A stretch of DNA of 64,000 nt from DASVUS01 sp036388675 (lineage in GTDB: Bacteria > Armatimonadota > Abditibacteriia > Abditibacteriales > Abditibacteriaceae): the NCBI GenBank assembly GCA_036388675.1, contig DASVRI010000013.1, forward strand, positions 212,893 to 276,892, in the 5' to 3' direction. Within the stretch, counting starts at the first letter, position 1, and every line of letters begins with the position of its first letter. The notes under the pieces are model-generated. The model saw nothing but the letters and a program-made list of their open reading frames with translations. It did no database searches and was not told where the DNA came from. Shown piece after piece: positions 26,413 through 35,146 of the stretch. The position numbers were made by a program, and so were the translations under genes.

Positions 26413-27360
26413 AATAACACGGTCGGAGAGTGGGGCCGGAATATCAACGCCCAGCATACGGCTGCCGCCGCCCTGCCAATACCATCCGCCATCAACACGG
26501 CGCGGTGCAGCCTGGCCGCTTAGAGTACTCGGGTCCACGGCGCGCTGCTGAAATATGGAGAAGCGCTGCACGCCATTGGTGTAGCGCAGCCACGCCTCGC
26601 CTTTTCTGTTGTCCACAATAGCACTTTCAAAAGAGTAGCCCGCCGGCACAACGCGTGGATACTGTAGCCATTGAGCCGCACGTTTAGCAGGCGCCAACTG
26701 CATAAACAGCCGGCCCGATGTGCGCGTAATCCTGGTGCCGGGTGCCGGTGTCCACGCAAAGCGCGCTGCCTGTATGGGGACAAATTGCAGGTTCTGCAAA
26801 GAACTGGCTTCGCTCACGGTGCCATTAGGCGCCAGGCGCTCGACGCGTAAGCGAACTTTGCTAGCGGTATCTATCCAGTGGCGTCGTAAGATGCGCTGCC
26901 TGTCTTTGGTATCACGCATTTCGACAATCCAGGCGCGGCGCCCTGCGATGCTGACCGGGCCACTCACACGCGTTGGAATGTTGCCGATTCTGCTGTTCAG
27001 AGCAGCCAGCCCTGCACCACGACGCAACGAGCGGGTTTGCACGGCGGCGCGTTCACGGCTGTGATAAAGCCACGCATTGATGCCGTCGTCCACCAGTAAA
27101 TCGCCGCGACGCACCGGCGGCTCCAAAAATTCGACACGGCGTTTAGCGCCTTGCCGCCACACACGGGCTTTCAGGGTTGGGGCACCACGGCGCGCTATCA
27201 CTTCTGTTGCAAAGTAGGACGCGGTGCTTTCGGCGCGCAGCATGGCGCGCATCAAATCGCTGCCGGATGGCGTCTGCGCCGTGGCCCGGTTCGCGAGCGC
27301 GGCAGCACTCAGCATTGCAAGCGCTATGGTTTTGGAAAGGTGATACGTAAAGCGTCTCAT
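26398..27360 (-). CDS. RseB/MucB-like periplasmic sigma-regulatory protein
   Basis: A 320-residue exported protein with a signal peptide (ALAMLSAAALANRATAQ). The N-terminal part (about 40-200; YFATEVIARRG, RRVEFLEPP, DDGINAWLYH) has the fold of outer-membrane lipoprotein-sorting proteins and of RseB/MucB, and the C-terminus resembles the second MucB domain. The ATG at 27360 is chosen because the open frame upstream to 27561 overlaps the anti-sigma gene. It lies 80 bases downstream of the anti-sigma gene, as rseB lies after rseA, and probably helps transmit envelope stress to it. The call rests on fold-like motifs and context. Confidence 0.7.
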   Translation of the reverse strand: MRRFTYHLSKTIALAMLSAAALANRATAQTPSGSDLMRAMLRAESTASYFATEVIARRGAPTLKARVWRQGAKRRVEFLEPPVRRGDLLVDDGINAWLYHSRERAAVQTRSLRRGAGLAALNSRIGNIPTRVSGPVSIAGRRAWIVEMRDTKDRQRILRRHWIDTASKVRLRVERLAPNGTVSEASSLQNLQFVPIQAARFAWTPAPGTRITRTSGRLFMQLAPAKRAAQWLQYPRVVPAGYSFESAIVDNRKGEAWLRYTNGVQRFSIFQQRAVDPSTLSGQAAPRRVDGGWYWQGGGSRMLGVDIPAPLSDRVINSVR

Positions 27361-27439
27361 CACACGAGTACTCGAAATCAGTCTGCAAAAACAGTGCTGC
27401 CCCATCCGGCGCGAGCCGATGCAGGGCAGTCTCAATGGG

Positions 27440-28009
27440 TTAAGGAATGTAATCTTCGGCGTCCGCGTCGCTGTCATCGCCATCGCCATCAGCATCGCGC
27501 CCATCGCCGCTGCGCAGCAAGGTCGAGCCTCCGCCCAGCGACTGCGATGTGACATAGGCATCGTGGCGCGCCATCGATTGCTGAATGAACGCCTGATCGG
27601 CGGGTGTCAGGTCTCGGGCTATGGTCGGACGCGTGGCGTTCTTCGGCGCAAAGAACGAGGCGAGCAACGCCACGAACACCGCCACAGCGGCCACGCGGGC
27701 CGATAGGCGCAGCGGAGATTTGCTGGGCCACAGCCACGAGCCCAACTGCGAGGCCGTGCCGCGCAACCAGCTACGCTGTGGTGGAGCTGCCGGCAGTTTA
27801 TCGCGCAGTTCGGGCCAGAAATTTTCGCTCACGCGCACCGGCTCGGCCTCGTCCCACTCGTGCAGCGCACCCAGCGCCATTTTCATCTCGGCCAGCATTG
27901 CGGCATCTTCCGCGTTGTGTTCCAGATACGCTTCGACTTGCGCCAAACGCGTCGGGTCAAGCGTGCCGTCCACGTATGCCATCATGTCGTCGGTATGCAA
28001 TTTCTTCAT
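27440..28009 (-). CDS. anti-sigma factor, membrane-anchored
   Basis: A 189-residue protein with a cytoplasmic N-terminal helical domain (DDMMAYVDGTLDPTRLAQVEAYLEHNAEDAAMLAEM, like anti-sigma domains but without the zinc Cys), one membrane segment (VAAVAVFVALLASFF, about 125-140), and a periplasmic tail that ends in an Asp-rich stretch. The ATG at 28009 leaves a short gap to the sigma gene stop at 28039; the longer frame to 28129 overlaps the sigma gene and is less likely. It likely binds the ECF sigma factor encoded upstream. Confidence 0.8.
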   Translation of the reverse strand: MKKLHTDDMMAYVDGTLDPTRLAQVEAYLEHNAEDAAMLAEMKMALGALHEWDEAEPVRVSENFWPELRDKLPAAPPQRSWLRGTASQLGSWLWPSKSPLRLSARVAAVAVFVALLASFFAPKNATRPTIARDLTPADQAFIQQSMARHDAYVTSQSLGGGSTLLRSGDGRDADGDGDDSDADAEDYIP

Positions 28010-28038
28010 TCTCGGTTCACGCTCCTTCGCGTTTGTCG

Positions 28039-28668
28039 TTACTTCACACCATGCATATAGGGCCGCAGGCGCCTCGCCAAGTCGGCCCGCGCATGGAACA
28101 GGCGACTTTTTACGGTGCCGATAGGGCAATCGAGTACTTGTGCGATCTGCTCATAGGCCATGCCCTGAATATCGCACATCACCAGCACCTGCCGCAGTTT
28201 GTCGGGCATTTCGGCCACCGTCAGGCGCACCTGCTGGCGCAACTCGTCGCGCTCTACGCCGCGCGATGGCTCGGCTGTGAGGTCCGGCACGTCGCGGCCA
28301 CCCTTGTCTTCGTCCTTATCGAACGGCTCATCCAGCGAGTAGGCCTGCTGCGGGCTGCGCTTGCGCTTGCGGGCGCGGTCGATGCACAAATTCGTTGCGA
28401 TGCGATACAGCCAGGTCGAAAAAGAACTGGCGCCGCGAAACGAATCGAGCGAACGATAAGCCTTGATAAAGGCTTCCTGCGCTACGTCTTCGGCTTCATC
28501 GTGATCGTTCAGCATGCGCGCGGCATAGGCCGTGATGCGATTCTGATAACGCGACACCAACTGCTCGAACGCCGGCAATTCGCCATCGAGTGCGCGCTCG
28601 ACCAGAAGGAGATCGTTATCGACCTCTTCACTACCCGTCCAGGTTTTGGGATATGCCATCGCAACCAT
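28039..28668 (-). CDS. ECF RNA polymerase sigma factor, RpoE-like
   Basis: A 209-residue ECF sigma factor of the RpoE/SigE type. Region 2 has AFEQLVSRYQNRITAYAARM, DHDEAEDVAQEAFIKAYRSL and FRGASSFSTWLYRIATNLCID; region 4 has MCDIQGMAYEQIAQVLDCPIGTVKSRLFHAR. An acidic linker (DEPFDKDEDKGGRD) separates them. The ATG at 28668 has AGAGG eight bases upstream, so it is preferred over ATG at 28659. It heads a sigma, anti-sigma, RseB-like set, similar in arrangement to rpoE-rseA-rseB. Confidence 0.93.
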   Translation of the reverse strand: MVAMAYPKTWTGSEEVDNDLLLVERALDGELPAFEQLVSRYQNRITAYAARMLNDHDEAEDVAQEAFIKAYRSLDSFRGASSFSTWLYRIATNLCIDRARKRKRSPQQAYSLDEPFDKDEDKGGRDVPDLTAEPSRGVERDELRQQVRLTVAEMPDKLRQVLVMCDIQGMAYEQIAQVLDCPIGTVKSRLFHARADLARRLRPYMHGVK

Positions 28669-28825
28669 CCGCAGCACCTCTTTCGCTAAACGTTGTCGTT
28701 ATGTCCGTTATCAGACAATTCCGACGCCGCCGGAGACGAAATGTTCACTGCGAATTATTAAAACTCCAGATACTTTCACTCGTGACACGAGTACTCGTGA
28801 CAGCTACAAAAAAGAGGGCAAAACC

Positions 28826-29815
28826 TTAACGAGTGACACGCGAAATCGGTTCCGTTGGCGCCTTATCCGTCGGGGCCTTATCAACGGCAAAACGCGCTTC
28901 ATCCAGGCGCGAATCGTTCCAGGCCAGCGGTTCCTCAATCGGCTCGATGTGCGTCGTCACCTCAATCCCCGGCACCGCTTGCTCGATGGCGCCCACAATC
29001 AACATCTCACAATCATGCGCCTGCGCAACCGAGCGCTCGCCCGGCACCAGAAGATGAAAATCGGCATAACGTCGCGAACCGGCGCGCCGCGTGCGCAACG
29101 CATGATAAGTCATATTGTCGCCCATACTGGCTTCAATTGCAGCACGGATGCGGCTCACTTCGTCGGCTTCAAGCGCCCGATCCATCAGCCCATCGAACGA
29201 ACGGCGCAACAGCGAATACCCGATGCGCACGATATTAGCCGCCACCAGAAGCGCCAGTAGCGGGTCGAGCCAGGCGCGCTGCGTCCACACCGCCAGCCAC
29301 ACGCCGACCACAACACCCAGGGAAGTCCACACATCGCTCATCAAGTGGTGGCCATCGGCTTCGAGCACAATCGAATCGGCGCTTTTTGCGGTGCGCAGCA
29401 GCAATTGCGCGACTACAAGATTAATCACCGCAGCCACCATCGCGACCGCCGTTCCAAGCCCGACTTCGCTCGGCATTGTCGGGTGCAGCAGGCGCAACAC
29501 GGCCTGAGCTGCAATCGCCAGCGCCGCCACCAGAATAAGGCCACCTTCGATGCCACTGGAAAAGAACTCGATTTTCTCGTGGCCGTAAGGATGCGACGGG
29601 TCGGCAGGCACCGTCGCGAACCACAAGGCAAAGAGCGCCGTCAGCGCTGCCACAACATTAACTGCCGATTCCGCCGCGTCCGACAGCAAACCGACCGAGC
29701 TCGTCACGCGGTACGCGTAGAATTTCAGGCCCACGGTCAGCACGGCTGCCACAACCGACAGCAGCACCAACCGCACATGCGGCACCCGATTTAATCCTGC
29801 GACGGAAAGGCTCAT
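28826..29815 (-). CDS. cation diffusion facilitator family metal exporter
   Basis: A 329-residue inner membrane protein of the CDF (FieF/CzcD) family. Six membrane segments are seen, with the metal-binding region LSDAAESAVNVVAALTALFALW and HPYGHEKIEFFSSGIEG in helix 2 and the loop, and LEADGHHLMSDVWTSLGV (HxxxD) in helix 5. A cytoplasmic C-terminal domain follows (AIEASMGDNMTYHALRTR). It exports Zn, Fe, Co or Cd with proton exchange. The C-terminus ends with two copies of DKAPT. Confidence 0.92.
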   Translation of the reverse strand: MSLSVAGLNRVPHVRLVLLSVVAAVLTVGLKFYAYRVTSSVGLLSDAAESAVNVVAALTALFALWFATVPADPSHPYGHEKIEFFSSGIEGGLILVAALAIAAQAVLRLLHPTMPSEVGLGTAVAMVAAVINLVVAQLLLRTAKSADSIVLEADGHHLMSDVWTSLGVVVGVWLAVWTQRAWLDPLLALLVAANIVRIGYSLLRRSFDGLMDRALEADEVSRIRAAIEASMGDNMTYHALRTRRAGSRRYADFHLLVPGERSVAQAHDCEMLIVGAIEQAVPGIEVTTHIEPIEEPLAWNDSRLDEARFAVDKAPTDKAPTEPISRVTR

Positions 29816-29842
29816 AATGCGAAAACGAGTACTCGTGAACAG

Positions 29843-30526
29843 TTAGCGGTGATAAATGCGCGCCAACCAGTGCGGCGACACACCCAACGAAAACAGAATC
29901 TGAAAGCCGGCCCACGTCAGCAAAACACGACTCGCGCCCCGCTGGAAACGCCGTGCGGACGCGACCAGCGGCAACGGCAAACAGACGGTGCGATTTTTAT
30001 TCCTTCCGGCGAATCGCTCCAGACGGCGCACGAAATCGTAATCCTCAAAAAGCGGCCACACCGGATAGCCAGCCAATTTCTCATAGACATCGCGCCGCAC
30101 CCAGATGCCGCTGTCACCATAATAAACGCCGCAGCGACGCTGCCCGCGCGCAATCGCTTCAAAGAGTCGCGCCACAACGCGCCGGTCGTCAAAGCGCAAG
30201 CGAAAATTGCCTCCGAGTACTCGATTGTTCTTCAAAGCGCGTTTTATTCTCTGTGCGCTGTATGGATGCGGGCGTGTATCGGCATGGAGGAACCACAAAA
30301 CATCACCCGTGGCGGCTTGCGCACCGGCGTTCAACTGCGCACCGCGATTGCGCTTCGCCTGCACCACAATCGCGCCGCATTTCTCAGCAACTCGCACCGT
30401 TGCGTCGTCGCTGCCGCCATCACACAGCACAATTTCATCGACGCCCAACATTCCGTTCAACAGCGGCAACAGCGTGGCAAGAGCGCGTTCTTCGTTCAGC
30501 GCGGGAATCACCACCGAAAGCTTCAT
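29843..30526 (-). CDS. family 2 glycosyltransferase
   Basis: A 227-residue GT-A fold glycosyltransferase. It starts SVVIPALNEERALATLLPLL and has DEIVLCDGGSDDATV, the DXD-like LHADT motif at about 82, and GDSGIWVRRDVYEKLAGY and FEDYDFVRRL downstream. A hydrophobic segment lies near the C-terminus. It is similar to the subfamily often called TIGR04283. The acceptor is unknown. It is divergently transcribed from the lipoyl-protein gene. Confidence 0.85.
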   Translation of the reverse strand: MKLSVVIPALNEERALATLLPLLNGMLGVDEIVLCDGGSDDATVRVAEKCGAIVVQAKRNRGAQLNAGAQAATGDVLWFLHADTRPHPYSAQRIKRALKNNRVLGGNFRLRFDDRRVVARLFEAIARGQRRCGVYYGDSGIWVRRDVYEKLAGYPVWPLFEDYDFVRRLERFAGRNKNRTVCLPLPLVASARRFQRGASRVLLTWAGFQILFSLGVSPHWLARIYHR

Positions 30527-30622
30527 GCCCGAGTACTCTGTGCTTGCGACCGGCCAACGGATACTTGATAATCCATAGCACGCATATCATTGCGCATTTA
30601 GCGTTCCGGCGCATCCTTTATC

Positions 30623-31129
30623 ATGATAACGAGAATTGTCATTCCGCAGGCGTTCGAGAACATGGAAGAAGCCACCATCGGCGCGTGGCTCAAGAGCGAA
30701 GGCGACAGTGTAACGCCCGGCGAGGCGCTGTGCGAACTCATTACCGAGAAAACGACCTTTCCCCTCGAAGCCGAAGGCAGCGGCGTTTTGCGCCACATCG
30801 CAGCCAACGAAAAGTCGATTGTGCCGGTTGGCACAGTCATCGGTCTCATCGGCGAAGCAAACGATGAACTGCCCGACATCGAAATTGAAAACGCCCGCCT
30901 GCGCGAACGCCTTGCCGCATCGAAAGAAGAGCCAACACAAGTCGCTGTTCCAACACTTGCCCCGACACCAACGAGTACTCAGGCGGCACCGGCGGGCGGC
31001 TCACGCGTGCGCGCCACACCCGCAGCGCGCCGTGCGGCACGAGATCGCGGCGTGGACATCGAAGAAGTCGCTAAAGCCTTTCCCGGCAAAGTGCTCAGTG
31101 AAGACGACGTTAAAAGTTTTGAGTTATAA
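30623..31129 (+). CDS. lipoyl/subunit-binding domain protein without E2 catalytic domain
   Basis: A 168-residue protein. The N-terminal 75 residues form a lipoyl domain of the E2 type (IPQAFENMEEATIGAWLKSEGD, with the modified Lys in ITEKTTFPLEA), then a Pro/Thr/Ala-rich hinge, then an E1/E3 peripheral subunit-binding domain (RATPAARRAARDRGVDIEEV ... SEDDVKSFEL) at the C-terminus. It ends there: the acyltransferase core that forms the E2 cube is missing. It may be a carrier that docks with E3 or E1 of another complex, or a split E2. It lies about 55 bases upstream of acpS on the same strand. Confidence 0.85.
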   Translation: MITRIVIPQAFENMEEATIGAWLKSEGDSVTPGEALCELITEKTTFPLEAEGSGVLRHIAANEKSIVPVGTVIGLIGEANDELPDIEIENARLRERLAASKEEPTQVAVPTLAPTPTSTQAAPAGGSRVRATPAARRAARDRGVDIEEVAKAFPGKVLSEDDVKSFEL

Positions 31130-31184
31130 GTTCTCCGGTTTGAGTGAGACACAACCAAAAACTCAAACCTCAACATTAAAAACT

Positions 31185-31565
31185 ATGATCCTTGGCCTGG
31201 GCACCGACATCTGTGGCATTGAGCGTGTGGCACGTTACCTGGAGCGCTACGGCGAGCGCTTCACGCGTCGCTGCTTCACGCCGGGCGAAATCGCCTACTG
31301 CGAGCGCCACAAAAACAACGCCGAACAGTATGCGGCGCGCATCGCGGCCAAGGAAGCGGCCAGCAAAGCGCTGGGCACCGGCTGGCGGCGCGGCGTGCAC
31401 TGGAAGTGTTTTGAAGTCGCGAGCCAGCCCAGCGGCAAACCGTTTCTGCGCATTCACGGGCGCGCCGCAGAAATCGCCTCCGAAATGGGCGTAGCGAGTA
31501 CTCATGTTTCGCTGACACACGACGCGGGCGTGGCCGTTGCCGTGGTGATTTTCGAAGGCGAGTGA
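31185..31565 (+). CDS. acpS: holo-[acyl-carrier-protein] synthase
   Basis: A 126-residue phosphopantetheinyl transferase that charges ACP with 4'-phosphopantetheine. Key parts are the N-terminal GLGTDICGIERV with the catalytic Asp, FTPGEIAYC, the AARIAAKEAASKALGTG motif (metal-binding Glu and Lys) and the C-terminal HVSLTHDAGVAVAVVI. The ATG at 31185 gives the usual family length; the longer open frame upstream is another frame of the lipoyl gene. It overlaps nothing but ends two bases before the reductase gene. Confidence 0.95.
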   Translation: MILGLGTDICGIERVARYLERYGERFTRRCFTPGEIAYCERHKNNAEQYAARIAAKEAASKALGTGWRRGVHWKCFEVASQPSGKPFLRIHGRAAEIASEMGVASTHVSLTHDAGVAVAVVIFEGE

Positions 31566-31566
31566 T

Positions 31567-32310
31567 ATGTTCGATCTCAGTGGCAAAACAGCCTTGATAA
31601 CGGGAGGCAGTCGAGGCATCGGCGCGGCTACAGCGAGCGCGTTGGCGCAGCAGGGCGCCGATGTTGCCATCAGCTACCACACGCGTGCAGACGCAGCAAA
31701 GGGAGTCGTTGCCGAAATCGAGCAGCAGGGCCGACGCGCTTTCGCCTTTGCCGCCGACGCGCGCGACATGACGCAGTTGCAAGCCTTGTGGAAGGAAGCC
31801 GAAAGCGCGCTGGGGCACATCGACATTCTGGTGAATAACGCCGGGCTGCTGAAGAACGGTTTTCTCGCCATGACCAGCGAAGCCTCATGGGACGAAGTGC
31901 TGGATGTTAATTTGAAGGGCGCCTTTCAATTGTCGAAACTGGCGGCCAAGGCGATGAGCCGCCGCAAAACCGGGCGCATCATCAACATTTCCTCGCAAGC
32001 CGCGCAAATGGGCGACGTGATGCGCGCGCCCTACTCGGCGGCCAAAGCCGGTCTCATCGGTTTGACAAAAGCAACCGCGCGCGAACTCGCCGCCTCAAAC
32101 GTGACGTGCAACGCCCTGGCGCCCGGCTTCATCGAAACCGATATGACGACTGGCGACGAAACGCGCCGCGAAGCGCAACGCAAACTGGTGCCGATTGGGC
32201 GCTTCGGTAAGCCGGAAGAAGTCGCGGCGCTGATCGCATTCCTGGCCAGCGACGAAGCGGCTTACATTACCGGGCAGTGCTTCGCCATCGACGGCGGATT
32301 GCGCATGTGA
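31567..32310 (+). CDS. fabG: 3-oxoacyl-ACP reductase-like short-chain dehydrogenase
   Basis: A 247-residue SDR enzyme. The NAD(P)-binding TGGSRGIGAATA is at about 13-24, NNAG at about 90, catalytic Ser in INISSQAAQMGDV, Tyr-x3-Lys in YSAAKAGL, then FIETDMT and FAIDGGLRM at the end. It is most like FabG, which reduces 3-oxoacyl-ACP in fatty acid synthesis. Adjacency to acpS supports that role. Start and acpS stop are separated by one base, with GAAGG as ribosome site inside acpS. Confidence 0.92.
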   Translation: MFDLSGKTALITGGSRGIGAATASALAQQGADVAISYHTRADAAKGVVAEIEQQGRRAFAFAADARDMTQLQALWKEAESALGHIDILVNNAGLLKNGFLAMTSEASWDEVLDVNLKGAFQLSKLAAKAMSRRKTGRIINISSQAAQMGDVMRAPYSAAKAGLIGLTKATARELAASNVTCNALAPGFIETDMTTGDETRREAQRKLVPIGRFGKPEEVAALIAFLASDEAAYITGQCFAIDGGLRM

Positions 32311-32471
32311 TTCCCCGGCTTGCGAGTACTCGCAGCTTCTGAATTCTACGTAATCTCCAGCGTTCTTTGCACCATTGGCCGTTTTGATGAAACGCTAAAT
32401 GCGATAACCTTGAAAAGCGAATTCACATCGCTTCTCACTTTTCATGACAGCACAACGAATGGACAATCTCG

Positions 32472-33512
32472 ATGCTTGGAGCCGCTAACCATTTAGGCGC
32501 AGGAACGCTGGCGGCTATTGCGTTCACAACGGCGCTGCTGGCCTCTTTGCTGGCGACACCCATTGCACGCGTTCTGGCCTGGCGTTTCGGTGCATTGGCC
32601 AAACCGGATGCGCGGCGTATCCATCCCGAACCGACGGCGCAGTGGGGCGGCATCGCTATTTTTGTGGCTGTCGCCTTTGCCGCCTTGATGTGGCGACAAC
32701 CCACGGTGGCCGACTTTCGTTTCCTGGTGCCTTCGGTTTCGCCGGAAAACATCAACGCAGCGGCGCAGAACTTGTCGCGCACGCTGAACCTCTCGACTTA
32801 CTTTTTTGGCTGCGGGCTGCTGATGCTATTGCTGGGCATGGCCGACGACCGCTTCGAGTTGCCGGCGTTCTGGAAGTTCGGCGGACAGATTGTGGTAGTT
32901 TACATTTTGTGGCGTGGTGGCTTTCGTATCACGACGTTGCCGTTTACAGCGGGCACGCAGAACCTGCTCGATTGGCAATCGCTGTTGCTGACTTCGGTGT
33001 GGATACTCGGTATCACGAACGGTGTGAACTTCATTGACGGCGTGGACGGCCTGGCTGCGGGCGTGTGCGCTATCGCTGCGGGAAGTTTGTGCATTTTGTA
33101 TCTGAACAAAAGCGCCGGTTGGGCAGCAGCGGCTTCGGCGGCGGTGTGCGGCGCGAGCCTGGGTTTTCTGCGCTACAACTACCATCCGGCCAAGATTTTT
33201 CTAGGAGACTCCGGCGCGCTGTTGCTCGGTTTCTGGCTGGGTGCGATTTCCGTAGCGGCGGCGGCCAAAACCGCCGCCGCCACCACCTTGGCGCTACCCC
33301 TGCTGGTGATGGGAATTCCAGTTCTCGATACGTTGTGGGCCGTTGTGCGGCGCACGTTGGCGCATCAGCCGCCGTGGCGCGCCGACCGGGGACATCTGCA
33401 TCATCGCCTGCTGGCGCGCGGGTTTTCGCCGCAAAAAACCGTTCTGCTGATTTACGCTGTGGCGGCTGTGCTGGGTGCGTTCGCTGTGGTGTTGGCGCGC
33501 ACACGAGGCTGA
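32472..33512 (+). CDS. wecA: undecaprenyl-phosphate sugar-1-phosphate transferase (WecA/TagO/MraY family)
   Basis: A 346-residue polytopic membrane enzyme with about ten hydrophobic segments. Family motifs are PDARRIHPEPTAQWGGIAIF (cytoplasmic loop), LLGMADDRFELPAFWK (DD of motif 2), ITNGVNFIDGVDGLAAG (NxxNxxDG-type) and IFLGDSGALLLGF, then LPLLVMGIPVLDTLWAVVRR and the histidine motif RGHLHHRLL. It attaches GlcNAc-1-phosphate (or a similar sugar phosphate) to undecaprenyl phosphate and starts polymer synthesis. The wecB gene nearby supports a WecA/TagO role. Confidence 0.9.
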   Translation: MLGAANHLGAGTLAAIAFTTALLASLLATPIARVLAWRFGALAKPDARRIHPEPTAQWGGIAIFVAVAFAALMWRQPTVADFRFLVPSVSPENINAAAQNLSRTLNLSTYFFGCGLLMLLLGMADDRFELPAFWKFGGQIVVVYILWRGGFRITTLPFTAGTQNLLDWQSLLLTSVWILGITNGVNFIDGVDGLAAGVCAIAAGSLCILYLNKSAGWAAAASAAVCGASLGFLRYNYHPAKIFLGDSGALLLGFWLGAISVAAAAKTAAATTLALPLLVMGIPVLDTLWAVVRRTLAHQPPWRADRGHLHHRLLARGFSPQKTVLLIYAVAAVLGAFAVVLARTRG

Positions 33513-33546
33513 CAATATATAAGGTCAATTTCGAGTACTCAATACC

Positions 33547-33888
33547 ATGCTGACAATTGTGCTGTTGACCGTTTCCAACATTTTTATGACTCTGGCATGG
33601 TATGGTCATCTTAAATTCAAGAGCACGCCGCTACTCATTGCCATTGTCGCGAGTTGGCTCATCGCTTTTGCCGAGTATTGTTTTCAAGTGCCGGCCAACC
33701 GCATCGGCGCGGAGCGTTTCTCGGTGACGCAGCTCAAGTTGATGCAAGAGTGCATCTCGTTGACGGTCTTTCTGGTGTTTGCGGCTGTGGCTTTTCGTGA
33801 AACGCCGAAGTGGAACACAGTCGTGGCGATGTTGCTTATTCTGGCGGCGGTTTACTTTGCTTTTCTGGGCGGCCATGGCAAGCATTGA
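33547..33888 (+). CDS. DMT-superfamily small membrane protein (DUF486)
   Basis: A 113-residue protein with four hydrophobic segments, ending with the polar GGHGKH. The motif NIFMTLAWYGHLK and AFAEYCFQVPANRIG matches the DUF486 family of small transporter-like proteins. Its function is not known. It sits between the wecA-like and wecB genes, with a GAGTACTC just before it at 33533 and another just after at 33908. Confidence 0.8.
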   Translation: MLTIVLLTVSNIFMTLAWYGHLKFKSTPLLIAIVASWLIAFAEYCFQVPANRIGAERFSVTQLKLMQECISLTVFLVFAAVAFRETPKWNTVVAMLLILAAVYFAFLGGHGKH

Positions 33889-33948
33889 AACAAACTTGAG
33901 CCGCATTGAGTACTCACCAAGTTCAGGTAAACTGCGAATGGATCATCT

Positions 33949-35109
33949 ATGACTTTCAACACACCTCTTGTTGTGATGCCGATTTTCGGCACGCGTCCTG
34001 AAGCCGTAAAGATGGCGCCGCTGGTGAACTTGCTAAAGTCACGCCCCGACGAGTTCCGTTGCGTGGTTTGCGTCACGGCGCAGCACCGCCAGATGCTGGA
34101 TCAGGTTCTCGAAGCGTTTCACATCACGCCCGATTACGACCTCGACATCATGCAAACCGGGCAAACGCTGACCCAAGTGACTACGCGCGCGCTCGAAGGA
34201 CTGGAACGAGTACTCAGCGAAGTGCAGCCTGACATTGTCTTAGCGCAGGGCGATACCACAACCGTGCTCGCCGCAGCGATTGCCTCCAGCTATCAAAAGA
34301 TCGCATTTGGTCACGTCGAAGCGGGCTTGCGCACCGACAACAAGTTCGATCCGTTCCCCGAAGAGATCAACCGCCGCCTCACCGGGCAACTCACCGATCT
34401 ACACTTCGCCCCCACTTCGCGCGCCCGCGACAACCTGCGACGAGAAGGCATCTCCGACGAGAAGATTTACCTGACTGGCAACACCGTCATTGATGCTTTG
34501 AAGCAAGTCGTGAGTTCTGACGGAGACAGCCGCGCATCGAGTACTCAGAATGCGGAGCACTCCAGCCTGAGAACGATTCTCGTCACAACACACCGCCGCG
34601 AGAACTGGGGCGAGCCGCTCGAAGGCATTGCGCTGGCGCTGCACGACATTGTGGAGAAGTTTCCCGACACGCGCATCATTTTGCCGATGCACAAAAACCC
34701 GATTGTGCGCGAACCGCTGCAACGCATCCTCGGAGCGCATCCGCGTGTGGAACTGGTCGAGCCGCCGGATTATCTCGATTTCGTGCGCATGATGGAGCGC
34801 GCTTACCTGGTGCTGACCGATAGCGGCGGCGTGCAGGAAGAAGCGCCTGCGCTGGGATTGCCCGTTCTGGTGATGCGTCGCACGACGGAGCGGCCCGAAG
34901 GTGTCGATGCGGGAACCGCCAAGCTGGTAGGCACCGATCGCGAAGACATTGTGCGTGAAGCAAGCGCACTGCTGGGCGACCAATCGGCTTATGATGCAAT
35001 GAGTCATGCCGCCAACCCTTACGGCGACGGCAAAGCCGGTGAACGCATTGCAGCCGCGCTGCTGCACTGGGCCGCGCGCGGAGAACGTCCCGCCGATTTT
35101 GAATTTTAG
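33949..35109 (+). CDS. wecB: UDP-N-acetylglucosamine 2-epimerase (non-hydrolysing)
   Basis: A 386-residue epimerase of the WecB/MnaA family. It converts UDP-GlcNAc to UDP-ManNAc for surface polymers. Diagnostic are FGTRPEAVKMAPLV at the N-terminus, VCVTAQHRQMLDQ, VLAQGDTTTVLAAAIAS, FGHVEAGLRT, HRRENWGEPLE and LTDSGGVQEEAPALGLPVLVMR. It contains two GAGTACTC copies, encoding RVLSE and STQ segments that replace no catalytic residue. Confidence 0.95.
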   Translation: MTFNTPLVVMPIFGTRPEAVKMAPLVNLLKSRPDEFRCVVCVTAQHRQMLDQVLEAFHITPDYDLDIMQTGQTLTQVTTRALEGLERVLSEVQPDIVLAQGDTTTVLAAAIASSYQKIAFGHVEAGLRTDNKFDPFPEEINRRLTGQLTDLHFAPTSRARDNLRREGISDEKIYLTGNTVIDALKQVVSSDGDSRASSTQNAEHSSLRTILVTTHRRENWGEPLEGIALALHDIVEKFPDTRIILPMHKNPIVREPLQRILGAHPRVELVEPPDYLDFVRMMERAYLVLTDSGGVQEEAPALGLPVLVMRRTTERPEGVDAGTAKLVGTDREDIVREASALLGDQSAYDAMSHAANPYGDGKAGERIAAALLHWAARGERPADFEF

Positions 35110-35146
35110 TTCGTTAGCAATTTCACAGCGTTCCCGCTACGCAAGA

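Noticed and set aside
28130..28145. Near-copies of GAGTACTC (GAGTACTT at about 28132, CAGTACTC at 19793 and 50434, GAGTGCTC at 22290, GAGTATTC at 9957)
   Set aside because: One-base differences. They may be decaying or unselected copies, but a single mismatch is expected by chance many times, so they were not counted.
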